Below, piece by piece: positions 8,579 to 17,604 of a DNA stretch of 64,000 bases. The translations under genes were made by a program, and so were the position numbers. The first letter of the stretch is position 1. Each line of letters starts with the position of its first letter. The notes below the pieces were generated by a model. It saw nothing but the letters and a program-made list of their open reading frames with translations. It was not told the origin of the DNA and did no database searches. The stretch comes from Asaia bogorensis_B (lineage in GTDB: Bacteria > Pseudomonadota > Alphaproteobacteria > Acetobacterales > Acetobacteraceae), in NCBI RefSeq assembly GCF_900465315.1, contig NZ_UBIX01000005.1. One strand, written 5' to 3'.

Positions 8579-9439
8579 CGCGTCACAGCCTTGGCTCTCC
8601 TCCCAGGCAGCGAGCAGCCCTTCATGACTCTGCCCGATGACGGTGGCCAGATCCCGGTCGTACAAACTGTCTTCAACGCTGGACGAGAAGATTTCGACCG
8701 TGCAGGCGCCGCGATAGCCAGCGTCATAGGTTGCCTTCATCAGTGCCCCAAGCGGAATAACCCCCTGACCGGGAATGAGACGGTCCATACCGGAACGGGG
8801 CGTGCGCCAGTCACTGGCCTGCACAACAAGGATTGCCGTGCCTGCCCGTCTGATTGCTCCCGCGCAATCGGGCTGCTGCCAGATGTTCCAGTAATCCAGA
8901 CATAGCCCGCATGAGGAATGCCCAACGGCCTCGATAACATCCAACGCCTGATCAATGGTCCAGATGGCCGTCTCGACATTGATCGAGACAGGGTTGAGTG
9001 GCTCGATGGCCAGTTTGACTCCCAGATCGGCTGCAAGCGGAGCGAGGGCGCGCAGATGTTTTTGCGTCTCGTCCAGGCAGCGTTGCATATCGCCTTTGGG
9101 TGGTGCGCCGGTATTCATGACAAATGACGCACCCTCAGCATAAGGTGCGAGGCGCTTCAAGCTCTCCGCGAAAGCTGCGACACGCGCCTGTGTGGCCTGC
9201 GGCTCCGGTGCCATCTGACTGCCGAAAAATGTGCGTATGGCCGGTTGCACCGCACTGATGGCAAGTCCGGCCTCCTTCGCCATTTCCATTTGCCGGGGGG
9301 CGTTATCCGCATCGAGCTTGGCTTCGCATATCTCGATCGCCTGCACGCCAAGGCGAGCATAATTCTTGACATCCTGTTCGAACGACCACGGCTGGGTTGT
9401 GAATTGATTCATGCCGAATGCAAAAGGGAAAGGGCTCAT
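8561..9439 (-). CDS. Sugar phosphate isomerase/epimerase family protein
   Basis: A 292-residue TIM-barrel protein of the xylose-isomerase-like (AP endonuclease 2) superfamily. Strand-end acidic residues expected to bind a metal are visible in QAIEICEAKLD, KLAIEPLNP, CGLCLDYWN and CTVEIFSSS. The substrate cannot be told from the sequence; relatives include hydroxypyruvate isomerase, inosose and ketose epimerases. Its start overlaps the stop of the upstream alpha/beta hydrolase by four bases, so the two form a coupled operon and may act on one catabolic intermediate. The tail overlaps arsH in convergent orientation. Confidence 0.8.
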   Translation of the reverse strand: MSPFPFAFGMNQFTTQPWSFEQDVKNYARLGVQAIEICEAKLDADNAPRQMEMAKEAGLAISAVQPAIRTFFGSQMAPEPQATQARVAAFAESLKRLAPYAEGASFVMNTGAPPKGDMQRCLDETQKHLRALAPLAADLGVKLAIEPLNPVSINVETAIWTIDQALDVIEAVGHSSCGLCLDYWNIWQQPDCAGAIRRAGTAILVVQASDWRTPRSGMDRLIPGQGVIPLGALMKATYDAGYRGACTVEIFSSSVEDSLYDRDLATVIGQSHEGLLAAWEESQGCDALQAAR

Positions 9440-10272
9440 CGGTCGAGAAACTCCAGCACGGCCTGATTGAATTTCGCTGTTTCATCGATGAAGAGCATGT
9501 GGGAGCTGTTCTCGAAATGGAGCACGTCGCATTTCGGCATGTTCTCTGCCACCCAGGCGGGGCCTTCGGGCACGAGTACGGCATCCTTGCGGGCGACCAT
9601 CATCAGGGCAGGCAGATCGATATGGGGCAACAGGTCTCGCCAGTCATGCACTGTATGGTCCGCCATCATTGCGGCGCGGGCATGAGCAGGGCTCTTGGCC
9701 ATTTCGGCCAGGAGCATGGTGCGCTCGTCATGCGACAGGGTGGTGGCCAGACAATCCGCAAGATTCTGCTGGTCGAATGCCTCTGGCGTCAGGGTCAGTT
9801 TCTGGATGGTTTCAGCCAGTCCGGCCTGATCATAACAGGCGGCATGACCATATTTCCATTCCGCAGAGAAATACTGACGCGGCGTTTGCTGCACAAAGAT
9901 GGCGTTACGCAGATGCGCCTTTCCGAACAGCTCGAGATAAGACCAAATGATCGGGCAACCGATGGACCAGCCCAGAACCGTCACATCATCAAGCTCAAGT
10001 TGCGCGATCAGGTCGCGCAGATCCGCCGCGAGGCGCGCGATACGGTAGGAGTGGTCCGGCTTGCCAGACTCGCCATGCCCGCGCAGGTCGAGTGTGATGA
10101 TACGGGCTTTCTTAGCCAGTGCCGGAATATTGCGATGGAAGAACCGGCCTGAAAATGTCCAGCCATGGATCATGATCAGCGGGCGCCCGCTGCCCTGCTC
10201 CTCGTAATGAAGGGTCGTTCCGTCACTGGCAGTAATTTTGGGCAAGGGCCGTTCCTCCGGATGAGGCGGCAT
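9436..10272 (-). CDS. Alpha/beta-fold hydrolase
   Basis: A 278-residue alpha/beta hydrolase. The oxyanion segment MIHGWTFSG (about 34-42), RGHGESGK, the nucleophile elbow GWSIGC, the acid in VARKDAVL and the catalytic His in NSSHMLF are all in the expected order, so the enzyme should be active. It resembles non-haem chloroperoxidase- and lactonase-like esterases, but the substrate is not evident. It is the first gene of a two-gene operon with the sugar-isomerase-like gene. A lactonase or esterase feeding a sugar-acid pathway is an inference from that pairing only. Confidence 0.82.
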   Translation of the reverse strand: MPPHPEERPLPKITASDGTTLHYEEQGSGRPLIMIHGWTFSGRFFHRNIPALAKKARIITLDLRGHGESGKPDHSYRIARLAADLRDLIAQLELDDVTVLGWSIGCPIIWSYLELFGKAHLRNAIFVQQTPRQYFSAEWKYGHAACYDQAGLAETIQKLTLTPEAFDQQNLADCLATTLSHDERTMLLAEMAKSPAHARAAMMADHTVHDWRDLLPHIDLPALMMVARKDAVLVPEGPAWVAENMPKCDVLHFENSSHMLFIDETAKFNQAVLEFLDR

Positions 10273-10420
10273 ACAGGATGCCGCCAGTGCTTCGAGCTCG
10301 CATGGCTGCGCAAGCGTCCGGAGACGGGATCGGGTTTCATGAAACGATCGTCACGCTAAGGCGGGAAAACCTCGGGGCTTTCGGGCGTTGAGGGCGATCG
10401 TTTGCAGAAGGAAAATCTTC

Positions 10421-10594
10421 ATGGCTCGTGGAAAAGGGCGCGTTCCGACCCGGCCAGACAAGGCGGATTTGCCTGAAAAAATATGCCCCGTGTGCCACCG
10501 CCCCTTTTCATGGCGCAGAAAATGGGCACGCGACTGGGAACAGGTGCGTTATTGTTCCGAGCGTTGCAAACGCCAGACCATGACTGCCACCTAG
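10421..10594 (+). CDS. DUF2256 zinc-ribbon-like small protein
   Basis: A 57-residue basic protein with the DUF2256 pattern: KICPVCHRPFSWRRKWARDWEQV followed by RYCSERCKR. The CxxC and CxxxC pairs suggest a bound zinc. Function is unknown; members often lie beside photolyase or cryptochrome genes, but none is present here. The start at 10421 has GAAGGA nine bases ahead; an upstream open extension of eleven codons is not needed. Confidence 0.8.
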   Translation: MARGKGRVPTRPDKADLPEKICPVCHRPFSWRRKWARDWEQVRYCSERCKRQTMTAT

Positions 10595-10604
10595 ACAGTC
10601 ATGG
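10578..10604 (+). terminator. Hairpin over the end of the DUF2256 gene
   Basis: A 9-bp perfect inverted repeat (CCATGACTG at 10578-10586, CAGTCATGG at 10596-10604) that includes the stop codon of the DUF2256 gene in its loop. There is no T tract, so it may be a transcript-end stabiliser or a weak terminator. Confidence 0.4.
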
Positions 10605-10711
10605 CCCGGCCAGCCAGATGAACGACGAACCCTGTGTCACGAGAGGAGACAGGAATGCGCCGACTCAACCTGAACCATCACACTGCCCGCAAGAGGCGAC
10701 CCTCTATGCCT

Positions 10712-12964
10712 TCAGGCCGCATGACTGAGCTCGCATACGGCCTCACGATAAATAGACGTATCAAGCACGCTGATGCTGAGCATTGCATCGTCCGAGCCCA
10801 GGTAATTTCCTACAGGCAGCAGGCCATCACCAGCCGTCCAACGACAGGCTGTATTCTCAAGGGCCGACCATCCTTCGAGATAGGGTGTTTCACGGTGGTC
10901 ATTGATAACAAGGCAGCCGTTCTCCCGATAAAGATGGATATCACCGATCAGAACGCCCAGTTCCCTTCGATCGTCGATATACGGCCCCTTGGCCAGATCC
11001 GGCCGGTCACTGCGCGAGCGAACACGCACGAAACGTGTATTTCCCGGTACCTGAAAAATGTAACCATTCTCCGTCTGGCGCAATGGCTTCAGGTGTCGCC
11101 CGGTATCAGTCAGCAAATGCAGATCGGGCTCACGCGTGACAGGCTCCCGTGCAAGAGTTGTTTTCGCCCTGGCAGCAAGTTTATGCGCCAAGGGCTCGAC
11201 GAACGCCTGCGTCGTATCAAGAGGTGCGCAGCGCTCCATTAACGAAAGGGAGTTGATACAAGGGGCGCCATTCAACGGTTGCAGGCCGTCTGAGCAACCA
11301 TCACTCCGCGCATCGAGATAACTCTCGGTGCGCGTGTTATTAGCCAGCAGAACCGAGTGATGCGGGGTCTTGATATGATAATAGGAGTACGTGGGCAGGT
11401 CTGTTTCGTAGCGGATCGAATCACCGTTCACCAGCATACGGATAGGGACCAGTCGTCCTTCCATAAGGAAGCAATGCTCAGCCGTTACAAGCAAATCCGC
11501 GTCAGGAACGTTTTCTGCAATAGCATCGCGGCAGATGCGGACGGGATAATGCTCTGTCGTCTGCGCCTGCGCCATTTCGCCCACGCCAATCCACTCCACC
11601 GGTACGGCGCTGACACTGTCATCGGCTGCGATTACGCAAACCAGATCACCTGCCCTTAGTGTCTCGACAGCCCTGGGCCCCGCAGGGGTATGGATCATGG
11701 TGCCGGGCAGGAAGCAGGCTGTTACGACAAGGCTGCCATCAGAGGCCGCACCAAGGGTATAACCAGTAGCCTTGATACCCTTGATGTTGAGCGTCCGGGT
11801 GGAACCGTCGCGCATCGTAATCAGCATGGTGTCGGCAGTTGGGAAGTCGATGCTCACCACGTCCGCACGATTAAGGCCGACAAGTTTAATGCTGTCGCTC
11901 GCCGTAGCGGTGCCGTTGAAGCCTGTTATGAGCGAAGAAGGCATGGTGTTGGAAAGTATGGTCAGTGTAGCGTAACTGGCACCGGCCAGATCGATTGTCC
12001 CCCCGACTGCCCCATCGACGATTGCCGTTGCATTGGCCTGAACCGAGAGTGTCCCCGCCAGGACACCGCCATTATTGATCGCAACAGTCGCGCCCGCCAT
12101 GACCGTCTGGTTGGCAATCGTTGCGCCGCTGAATACTCTCTCGATCGTACCGGCACCATAAACCGAGCCGCCCGAGACCACGCCGCTGACATTGATGGCT
12201 CCCTGAAGCCTGCCGCCTGCGAGACCTGATACCGTCGCGCCTACTGCAATATTTGCATCCTTGATAATGCCGCCATTGCTGACAGTGGCGATGCCTCTGC
12301 TGTTGACCGTGAGACCTGAAGCAACACCCGCGACACCCAGAGAACCACCGGCATTGACGATCTGTTTGAGAGCCAGCCCACCTGTGGCCACTACATCTCG
12401 TCCTGCGTTGGTTGTGGTACAGTTGACAAGCGTACCACCGGCAGTGGTCGTACGAGAGCCAGCGTTTATTTGACCCGTAATCGTTCCGCCAGAACCGTTG
12501 GTTATGTTGGCGGTAGTAGCGGCACTCCCATTCTGAATAATGCCATTATTGATTACAGTTCCATCAAGGCTCGTGCCAGCACTCGTCATGTCGAGCACGC
12601 CATTGGTATCGACCGCAACCGTGGTAAGTGAACCTGTAGGCATCACCTTGAAGTAAGCGTTCGTTGAGATTGTCACGTCTCGTGCGCTGCCCGCGAGGTA
12701 AACGGATCCGCCAGCACGCACAGTATGCTCGTAGATCGCGCCGCCAGACAGGATATTCTCCGTTGCATAATAGTCAGTCACGCATCCAGAGAGTTTTCCG
12801 CCGTTAGATACGGTTCTCGTACCTGTATTCTTCTGATAATAGGCAGCGCCACCATTCATAATGGTCGTATCAACGGAGTTACCACCACTAACCGTACCAT
12901 AGACGGTTAATGCGTCGGTGTAATCTTTTCCGGTAACCGTTGTGCCTGCACCAATGTATGACAT
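10712..12964 (-). CDS. Repeat-rich surface protein with Hint autoprocessing domain
   Basis: A 750-residue protein. Residues 1 to about 330 form irregular Gly/Thr/Val-rich repeats (for example TVSNGGKLSG, TVINNGIIQNG) of the kind seen in autotransporter-like beta-helices. A Hint_2 (hedgehog/intein-like) domain begins at C417 (ACFLPGTMIHT), with PRAVETLRAGDLV, the LLVTAEHC block (492-498) and YYHIKTPHH...ESYLD (527-550) present. A third module (about 614-740) is the one also found as a remnant at 5554-6051. There is no Sec signal peptide at the N-terminus, so secretion, if it occurs, should use another route such as a type I system; that is inferred. Hint domains cleave or esterify themselves at the leading Cys. 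Such proteins are frequent in Acetobacteraceae. Confidence 0.85.
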   Translation of the reverse strand: MSYIGAGTTVTGKDYTDALTVYGTVSGGNSVDTTIMNGGAAYYQKNTGTRTVSNGGKLSGCVTDYYATENILSGGAIYEHTVRAGGSVYLAGSARDVTISTNAYFKVMPTGSLTTVAVDTNGVLDMTSAGTSLDGTVINNGIIQNGSAATTANITNGSGGTITGQINAGSRTTTAGGTLVNCTTTNAGRDVVATGGLALKQIVNAGGSLGVAGVASGLTVNSRGIATVSNGGIIKDANIAVGATVSGLAGGRLQGAINVSGVVSGGSVYGAGTIERVFSGATIANQTVMAGATVAINNGGVLAGTLSVQANATAIVDGAVGGTIDLAGASYATLTILSNTMPSSLITGFNGTATASDSIKLVGLNRADVVSIDFPTADTMLITMRDGSTRTLNIKGIKATGYTLGAASDGSLVVTACFLPGTMIHTPAGPRAVETLRAGDLVCVIAADDSVSAVPVEWIGVGEMAQAQTTEHYPVRICRDAIAENVPDADLLVTAEHCFLMEGRLVPIRMLVNGDSIRYETDLPTYSYYHIKTPHHSVLLANNTRTESYLDARSDGCSDGLQPLNGAPCINSLSLMERCAPLDTTQAFVEPLAHKLAARAKTTLAREPVTREPDLHLLTDTGRHLKPLRQTENGYIFQVPGNTRFVRVRSRSDRPDLAKGPYIDDRRELGVLIGDIHLYRENGCLVINDHRETPYLEGWSALENTACRWTAGDGLLPVGNYLGSDDAMLSISVLDTSIYREAVCELSHAA

Positions 12965-13472
12965 TTCTAGAGCCTCTGTTCAAGTCTCCCATACATAGAA
13001 ACGTGCAACAATAGTTTCCATACGATTTCATACCCAAAATATTTCAAAATACTTTCTTTTAGACAAACAATGTAATATTTGTATTTTACTTCGTAATATT
13101 GGGCTATTTTCCATTATTTTCGAAGTATTATTTGCAAATAATTGACTCAAGAGACAGAAACCCTACCAGACCTCTTGAAGTGGCCAATACGCCAATGAGG
13201 ACCCAAGCCAGCAGCGGAGGGGGGGGGATTAGATCAGGGAAATTTATGGTGATTACTCTCTTACATTGTACCATTACAAATATTGGTGCACCAATCTCCA
13301 TCTGGCCACAGTTCTGTCTTAGGGCACACCGGCCCCATTACCCAGATTCGTCACTCATCCAGGGGCCCGCCTCGCGCCGATGTAACGGCAGGAAGCTCAG
13401 GTCCGACGCACTCATCGCTCTGCGCCAGGAATTCGACATCAGCCAATGAGGCAGATTTGACGGAGCCAAGAC
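12965..13472. other. AT-rich stretch upstream of the Hint gene
   Basis: About 500 bases with no supportable gene. The part from 12965 to 13150 is very AT-rich and is probably the promoter region of the Hint protein gene. A run of nine G (13220-13228) lies about 255 bases ahead of that gene's start. Open frames in this segment have no recognisable similarity and run into the ribosomal gene out of frame. Confidence 0.45.
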
Positions 13473-13503
13473 AAAAAAAACCCGCCCTCTTGCGAGAGCG
13501 GGT
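13473..13503 (-). terminator. Rho-independent terminator of rplM-rpsI
   Basis: On the minus strand a GC-rich hairpin (arms CCCGCcCTCT and its complement, 13481-13503) is followed by eight T. It lies 60 bases past the rpsI stop and is the expected end of the ribosomal operon. Confidence 0.9.
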
Positions 13504-13561
13504 CTTTCCGAAACGTCCCGCACAGGCGGGTCGATCCCTGCGGGGCCGAAGCCCCGAAGTA

Positions 13562-14047
13562 TCAGCGCTTCGAGAACTGGAACGAACGACGAGCCTTGGC
13601 GCGACCGTACTTCTTACGCTCGACAACGCGGCTGTCGCGGGTCAGGAAGCCTGCAACCTTCAGAATGCCACGCAGAGCGGGGTCATAATGGGTCAGGGCG
13701 CGCGAGATGCCGTGACGCACTGCACCAGCCTGGCCGGACAAACCGCCGCCCTTGACCGTGCAATACACGTCGAACTGGTTGTAGCGATCCGTCAGCAGGA
13801 AGGGCTGCGTGATCAGCATGCGCAGAACCGGACGGGCGAAGTACGTCGTGACCGGACGGCCATTGACGATGATGTCACCCTTGCCCGGCTTGACCCATAC
13901 GCGTGCCGTGGCGTCCTTACGACGACCCGTTGCATAGGAACGGCCCTGTGCATCGCGCTTGACTTCGTGAACCGGAGCAGCCTGCGTGGCAGGAGCGATA
14001 CCGGCGAGGTCCTGAAGCGTACCTGTGCGCTCTTGAGTTTCAGACAT
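13562..14047 (-). CDS. rpsI: 30S ribosomal protein S9
   Basis: A 161-residue S9 protein. After an alphaproteobacterial N-terminal extension of about 35 residues, the S9 core starts with YATGRRKDATARV and ends with the invariant basic tail RRSFQFSKR, whose final Arg reaches the P-site tRNA. VKGGGLSGQAGAVRHGISRAL is the family signature. It follows rplM after five bases, the standard gene pair, and a strong terminator lies behind it. Confidence 0.97.
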   Translation of the reverse strand: MSETQERTGTLQDLAGIAPATQAAPVHEVKRDAQGRSYATGRRKDATARVWVKPGKGDIIVNGRPVTTYFARPVLRMLITQPFLLTDRYNQFDVYCTVKGGGLSGQAGAVRHGISRALTHYDPALRGILKVAGFLTRDSRVVERKKYGRAKARRSFQFSKR

Positions 14048-14052
14048 ATCTC

Positions 14053-14529
14053 TCAGGCCTCGATCACATTGAGGGTGTTCTTGCGGTTCATGGACGCAAC
14101 ATCCAGCTTGACCGGCTGCTGGCCTTCATGCGGGTGCTTGTCACCGGCATAGACATACAGATGCTTCATCTGGGCGCGCTGCAGCGGGCCGCGCGTGATC
14201 ATACGCTCGACTGCCTTCTCGATCACGCTGCCGGGGTTCTTGCCCTCGAGGCGCTGCGTGATGGTGCGCTCCTTGATGCCACCGGGATGACCCGTGTGGT
14301 AGTGGAACAGCTTCTGGCCCACCTTGTTGCCGGTCAGGACGATCTTCTCGGCGTTGATCACGACGATGTTGTCGCCGCAATCGACATGCGGGGTGTACTG
14401 GGGCTTGTGCTTGCCGCGCAGGCGGGTCGCGATGATGGTGGCGAGGCGGCCAAGAACGAGCCCTTCGGCGTCGATCAGGGTCCAGCCTTTCGTCACCTCT
14501 GCAGGCTTCAACGAAAGTGTGGTCTTCAT
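14053..14529 (-). CDS. rplM: 50S ribosomal protein L13
   Basis: A 158-residue L13 protein, an early assembly protein of the large subunit. [38 protein letters not shown] and the [10 protein letters not shown] segment are family hallmarks. First gene of the rplM-rpsI operon. Its upstream region carries a hairpin and a perfect palindrome listed separately; in E. coli L13 represses its own mRNA, but whether that holds here is unknown. Confidence 0.97.
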
Positions 14530-14624
14530 GATTCTGACTGATCCAGCAACATGTGTTGGTATTGGGGGCGCCTTATGGGGCGCGCCCGCTCGCAGGTCAA
14601 GCTTTTTCGACTCTGGCTACCACA

Positions 14625-14654
14625 CGAAAAATGGCTGTTTTCCGCCATTTTTCG
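14625..14654. repeat. Inverted repeat upstream of rplM
   Basis: A perfect 11-bp inverted repeat, CGAAAAATGGC at 14625-14635 and GCCATTTTTCG at 14644-14654, with an 8-base loop. It lies in the divergent gap between rplM and the plus-strand gene at 14764. It could form a stem in either leader RNA. Confidence 0.55.
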
Positions 14655-14659
14655 TATAA

Positions 14660-14675
14660 CGGTATTATAATACCG
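14660..14675. promoter_or_regulatory. 16-bp palindrome with two overlapping TATAAT boxes
   Basis: CGGTATTATAATACCG is a perfect palindrome. It contains TATAAT on the plus strand (14666-14671) and on the minus strand (14664-14669), so it could be a back-to-back pair of -10 elements or a repressor site between two divergent genes. No good -35 elements were found at 16-18 bases in either direction, so the promoter reading is tentative. Confidence 0.4.
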
Positions 14676-14763
14676 CATGAAAAATGCCCGAGATTGTCCC
14701 TGTTGCAAAGCCGGACTAACATGCAGCCAGTCGATTGAGGCCGTTTCAAGAGGATGATCTGAC

Positions 14764-16185
14764 GTGAAAAGACCCTTGCTTGCCGCAGGCCTGTGCCTTG
14801 TTGTCATCGGTCTGGGTGCTATCGGGGTACGCCACGAATCCAAGGCTGAGTTGCAACGCGCCCTTGCCAGCCTGCGTGCCAACCTGCCGCCCGACTCACG
14901 TTTCGAATATGATCAGGCCTATCCGCGCTTTCTCGCACGCGGTGCCGGTTTCGAGAATGCCCGCTTCATCCGCGGTGATATTGTCCTCGCGGCAAGGCAT
15001 CTCACCATCAACAATCCCACGGGTTATCTTGCAACGGGGCTGAGCTTTTCACAGATCCATGCTGATCATGTGACGGTTCAGGGGCCTGTGAGCGGTACCA
15101 TTGGCGAAGTGACGCTCAAGAAACTTCTGCTACCGCCCTTCAGCCGCGAGAGACGTGATATCGTCACCCTGCCGCCGGCCTCGCAAATTCATTTTCGTCA
15201 TGGTCAGATCCATGACATCGCCCTGACCGCATCGAGCGGTTGCACGTTCACGATGGGCTACGCCTCTCTCGATAATTACGGCCACGATGATGGCAATGCC
15301 GGAAGCCTTCATGAAGGTCATATGCTTTGCGCAAAAGACAGCATGGTGGCTGTCCTGTTGTCCCGTAGCACCCACCAGGCAACCGCACCCGTCAGCCTCG
15401 ACATTACCGACATGCATGAGAGCGGCATACGCTACGCCCGCTATGTCGGTTGGGCGGAGCAACTCAGGAGCGGTACCATGCCGGCTCACGTCGCGCTTTT
15501 GTCGGATACGCAGGAAACCCCTGCCAGGACCGAAGCCAAGGGTCTGTCCTTCTCATTCCTCAACCTGCAACTGACATCGGAGACCAGCGACATGCGCCGC
15601 TGGAAAGAGGGTGAGACGATCGAAACACGGGGAGAGACGCGTAATTCCTCTCTCAAGATCAGCCCTGCGTCTCCCCTCTCGCTTGTCCTGCCCCCGGTCA
15701 TCCACATCAACACGGTCAACCAGACCATGTCCTTCAACACGACCACGCGCGCGGGGTTGATTAATCTGACGGCCACCACCCCGAAATCCTTCACGGCGAA
15801 TGCCCAGTTCGCCATGAACAATCTCGGGAATTACGATGCGGAGCATCTGCCTGCCCTCGTTTCGACCGATCTGACCTACACGGATGAAGGGGGCAATCTC
15901 GATGCGCTCCTGACGCGCATCGCCGCCCAGCGCAACATGACCCTTGAGGATCTCAAACCGACGCTTCTCATGTCACTGGCCTTCGTCGTACAGAAGGTCC
16001 CGGGGCTGAGTGCGGTCCCCGAATTCGTGCAGTCCCCTACAGGGAAAAGCCTGACGCTCTCCTTCCGACCGCCAGTACCCCTCGATAATTCCAGCATGAT
16101 CAGAATGATCAAGCCGCTATCGCAGGATCCTGCCATGGCACGGGCCTGGTCATCACCGCCCGTCCTTTCCACGACGCTGCACTGA
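14764..16185 (+). CDS. Membrane-anchored periplasmic protein of unknown function
   Basis: A 473-residue protein not recognised with certainty. One hydrophobic segment (about residues 5-22) acts as a signal anchor; the rest is a soluble, beta-rich region with phrases such as RFIRGDIVLAARHLTINNP that recall AsmA-, DUF945- or DUF2125-type periplasmic proteins. Two cysteines (SGCTF and MLCAK) could pair in the periplasm. It starts at a GTG preceded by AGAGGA, about ten bases upstream. The next gene follows after two bases and the third overlaps by four, so the three form an operon, but the genes do not share an evident role. Confidence 0.65.
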   Translation: MKRPLLAAGLCLVVIGLGAIGVRHESKAELQRALASLRANLPPDSRFEYDQAYPRFLARGAGFENARFIRGDIVLAARHLTINNPTGYLATGLSFSQIHADHVTVQGPVSGTIGEVTLKKLLLPPFSRERRDIVTLPPASQIHFRHGQIHDIALTASSGCTFTMGYASLDNYGHDDGNAGSLHEGHMLCAKDSMVAVLLSRSTHQATAPVSLDITDMHESGIRYARYVGWAEQLRSGTMPAHVALLSDTQETPARTEAKGLSFSFLNLQLTSETSDMRRWKEGETIETRGETRNSSLKISPASPLSLVLPPVIHINTVNQTMSFNTTTRAGLINLTATTPKSFTANAQFAMNNLGNYDAEHLPALVSTDLTYTDEGGNLDALLTRIAAQRNMTLEDLKPTLLMSLAFVVQKVPGLSAVPEFVQSPTGKSLTLSFRPPVPLDNSSMIRMIKPLSQDPAMARAWSSPPVLSTTLH

Positions 16186-16187
16186 AC

Positions 16188-17087
16188 ATGGCGTCACCCA
16201 TCCATCTGATCGGGGCCAGTGGTCGCTCCGGCTCCGCCATCGCCCGGGCGCTTGCCGCGCAGGGCGACACGGTGATTGCCGTCATACGGTCCCCGGAAAA
16301 ACTCGAGAGCGCCCAGCGTCGTACGGCGCGCATGGCCGATCTGAGCGACGCCACCGCCCTTGCCACGGCTCTTGAGGGGGCTGAACGGATCGTCTCGACT
16401 GCCCATGCCCGCTTCATTCCTGCCATTCTTGCCGCCGCCCCGGCCACTGCCAGCCTGATTGCCCTTGGCAGCACACGAAAATTCACGCGCTGGCCGGACG
16501 AGCATGGCAATGGGGTGCTGGCTGGCGAATCTGCCCTGCTGGCGTCAGGGCGCAAAGGCATGATCCTGCATCCGACCATGATCTACGGTGCACAGGGTGA
16601 GGACAACGTGCAGCGCCTGGCCAGCCTGCTGAAGCGCCTGCCTGTCATTCCCTTGCCCAATGGCGGGCGCTCTCTGGTGCAGCCTATCTATCAGGATGAC
16701 GTGACACGCGCGGTTCTTGCTGCGCTGGAACTGGCCGAAACAGGCAGGCTGACCGGCCCTGAATCGCTCGTCATTGCCGGGCCCAGGGCCGTCACCTACC
16801 GGCAATTCATCGAGGCGATCCTCAAGACTGCCAGTTTGGGGCGTCGGCTCTTTCTGCCCCTGCCCAGCCCCTTGCTCGAGGCCCTTGCCCCCCTCGCAGC
16901 GAAGCTGCCAGGCTTTCCCACCATAGGGCGCGCCGAGATACGACGCCTGCTCGAGGACAAGGCTTTTCCCGTCCAGCCCATGCAGGACCGGCTGGGCATA
17001 ACGCCAGTTCCGCTCGAGGTCGGGCTGTCCCGTCTCTTCTCCCCCGCCTCCGCACAGCCCCCCCTCTCCTCTGGAATGCGCCCATGA
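16188..17087 (+). CDS. NAD(P)-binding atypical SDR family protein
   Basis: A 299-residue protein of the NmrA/NDUFA9-like atypical SDR group. The N-terminal LIGASGRSGSAIARAL is a GxxGxxG dinucleotide-binding motif, LHPTMIYGAQGEDNV is the typical segment after strand 5, and PIYQDDVTRAVLAALE marks the C-terminal substrate lobe. The Y-x3-K dyad of classical SDRs is not present. Likely a cytoplasmic reductase, isomerase or NAD(P)H sensor; substrate unknown. It is tightly packed between the anchored protein upstream (two bases) and a lipoprotein downstream (four-base overlap). Confidence 0.75.
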   Translation: MASPIHLIGASGRSGSAIARALAAQGDTVIAVIRSPEKLESAQRRTARMADLSDATALATALEGAERIVSTAHARFIPAILAAAPATASLIALGSTRKFTRWPDEHGNGVLAGESALLASGRKGMILHPTMIYGAQGEDNVQRLASLLKRLPVIPLPNGGRSLVQPIYQDDVTRAVLAALELAETGRLTGPESLVIAGPRAVTYRQFIEAILKTASLGRRLFLPLPSPLLEALAPLAAKLPGFPTIGRAEIRRLLEDKAFPVQPMQDRLGITPVPLEVGLSRLFSPASAQPPLSSGMRP

Positions 17088-17593
17088 CCCGCCCAACACC
17101 CCAGCCCGTACCCCGCGCCCTGAAAAGCCTGTCCCGCCTCGGCTGCCTGATGCTGGCGATTGTGTCATGCACCACACTGGCGGGCTGCACCGACCCCACG
17201 GGGCCGGTTTTCGGTGACTGGTACGGGTTCAACCCACTCCCCACGCCGCAGGGTAATATCTCGATCGAGCTGGTTCTGGATGGCGCCCCAACCGCGACAT
17301 CGGGTCGCTATCGTCTGCATCGCCAGTCATTCTGGGCAGAGGACATGATGTTCAACCGTGCCGATACGCTCGATGGCACATGGACCCTCAGGGAATATAC
17401 GGTGGACGGCAAGATCTGGCGCAATGTCTTCCTCAAGGGGCCAGAGCTGCACATCACCCACTACGTGCTGCTGCCCAATGGTTATCTCACCCCTGCAACC
17501 GACCAGAACACGCCGGATATGGGTGAAGGGGGATGGAAATGCTGCCGTCTGGCACCCCGCGCGCGCAACAGCTTCGGCTATGGACGCGTTTAG
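17084..17593 (+). CDS. Predicted lipoprotein, unknown function
   Basis: A 169-residue protein with a type II signal peptide: a basic start, hydrophobic LGCLMLAIVSCTTLAGC and a lipobox LAGC with the acylated Cys near residue 35. The mature part is rich in aromatic residues and resembles no family I can name. The residue after the Cys is Thr, so the Lol system would be expected to send it to the outer membrane. The start overlaps the stop of the upstream gene (ATGA). A Cys-Cys pair (WKCCRL) lies near the C-terminus. The phosphomannomutase gene starts 11 bases downstream. Confidence 0.7.
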   Translation: MTRPTPQPVPRALKSLSRLGCLMLAIVSCTTLAGCTDPTGPVFGDWYGFNPLPTPQGNISIELVLDGAPTATSGRYRLHRQSFWAEDMMFNRADTLDGTWTLREYTVDGKIWRNVFLKGPELHITHYVLLPNGYLTPATDQNTPDMGEGGWKCCRLAPRARNSFGYGRV

Positions 17594-17604
17594 GACCCGA
17601 GAAC

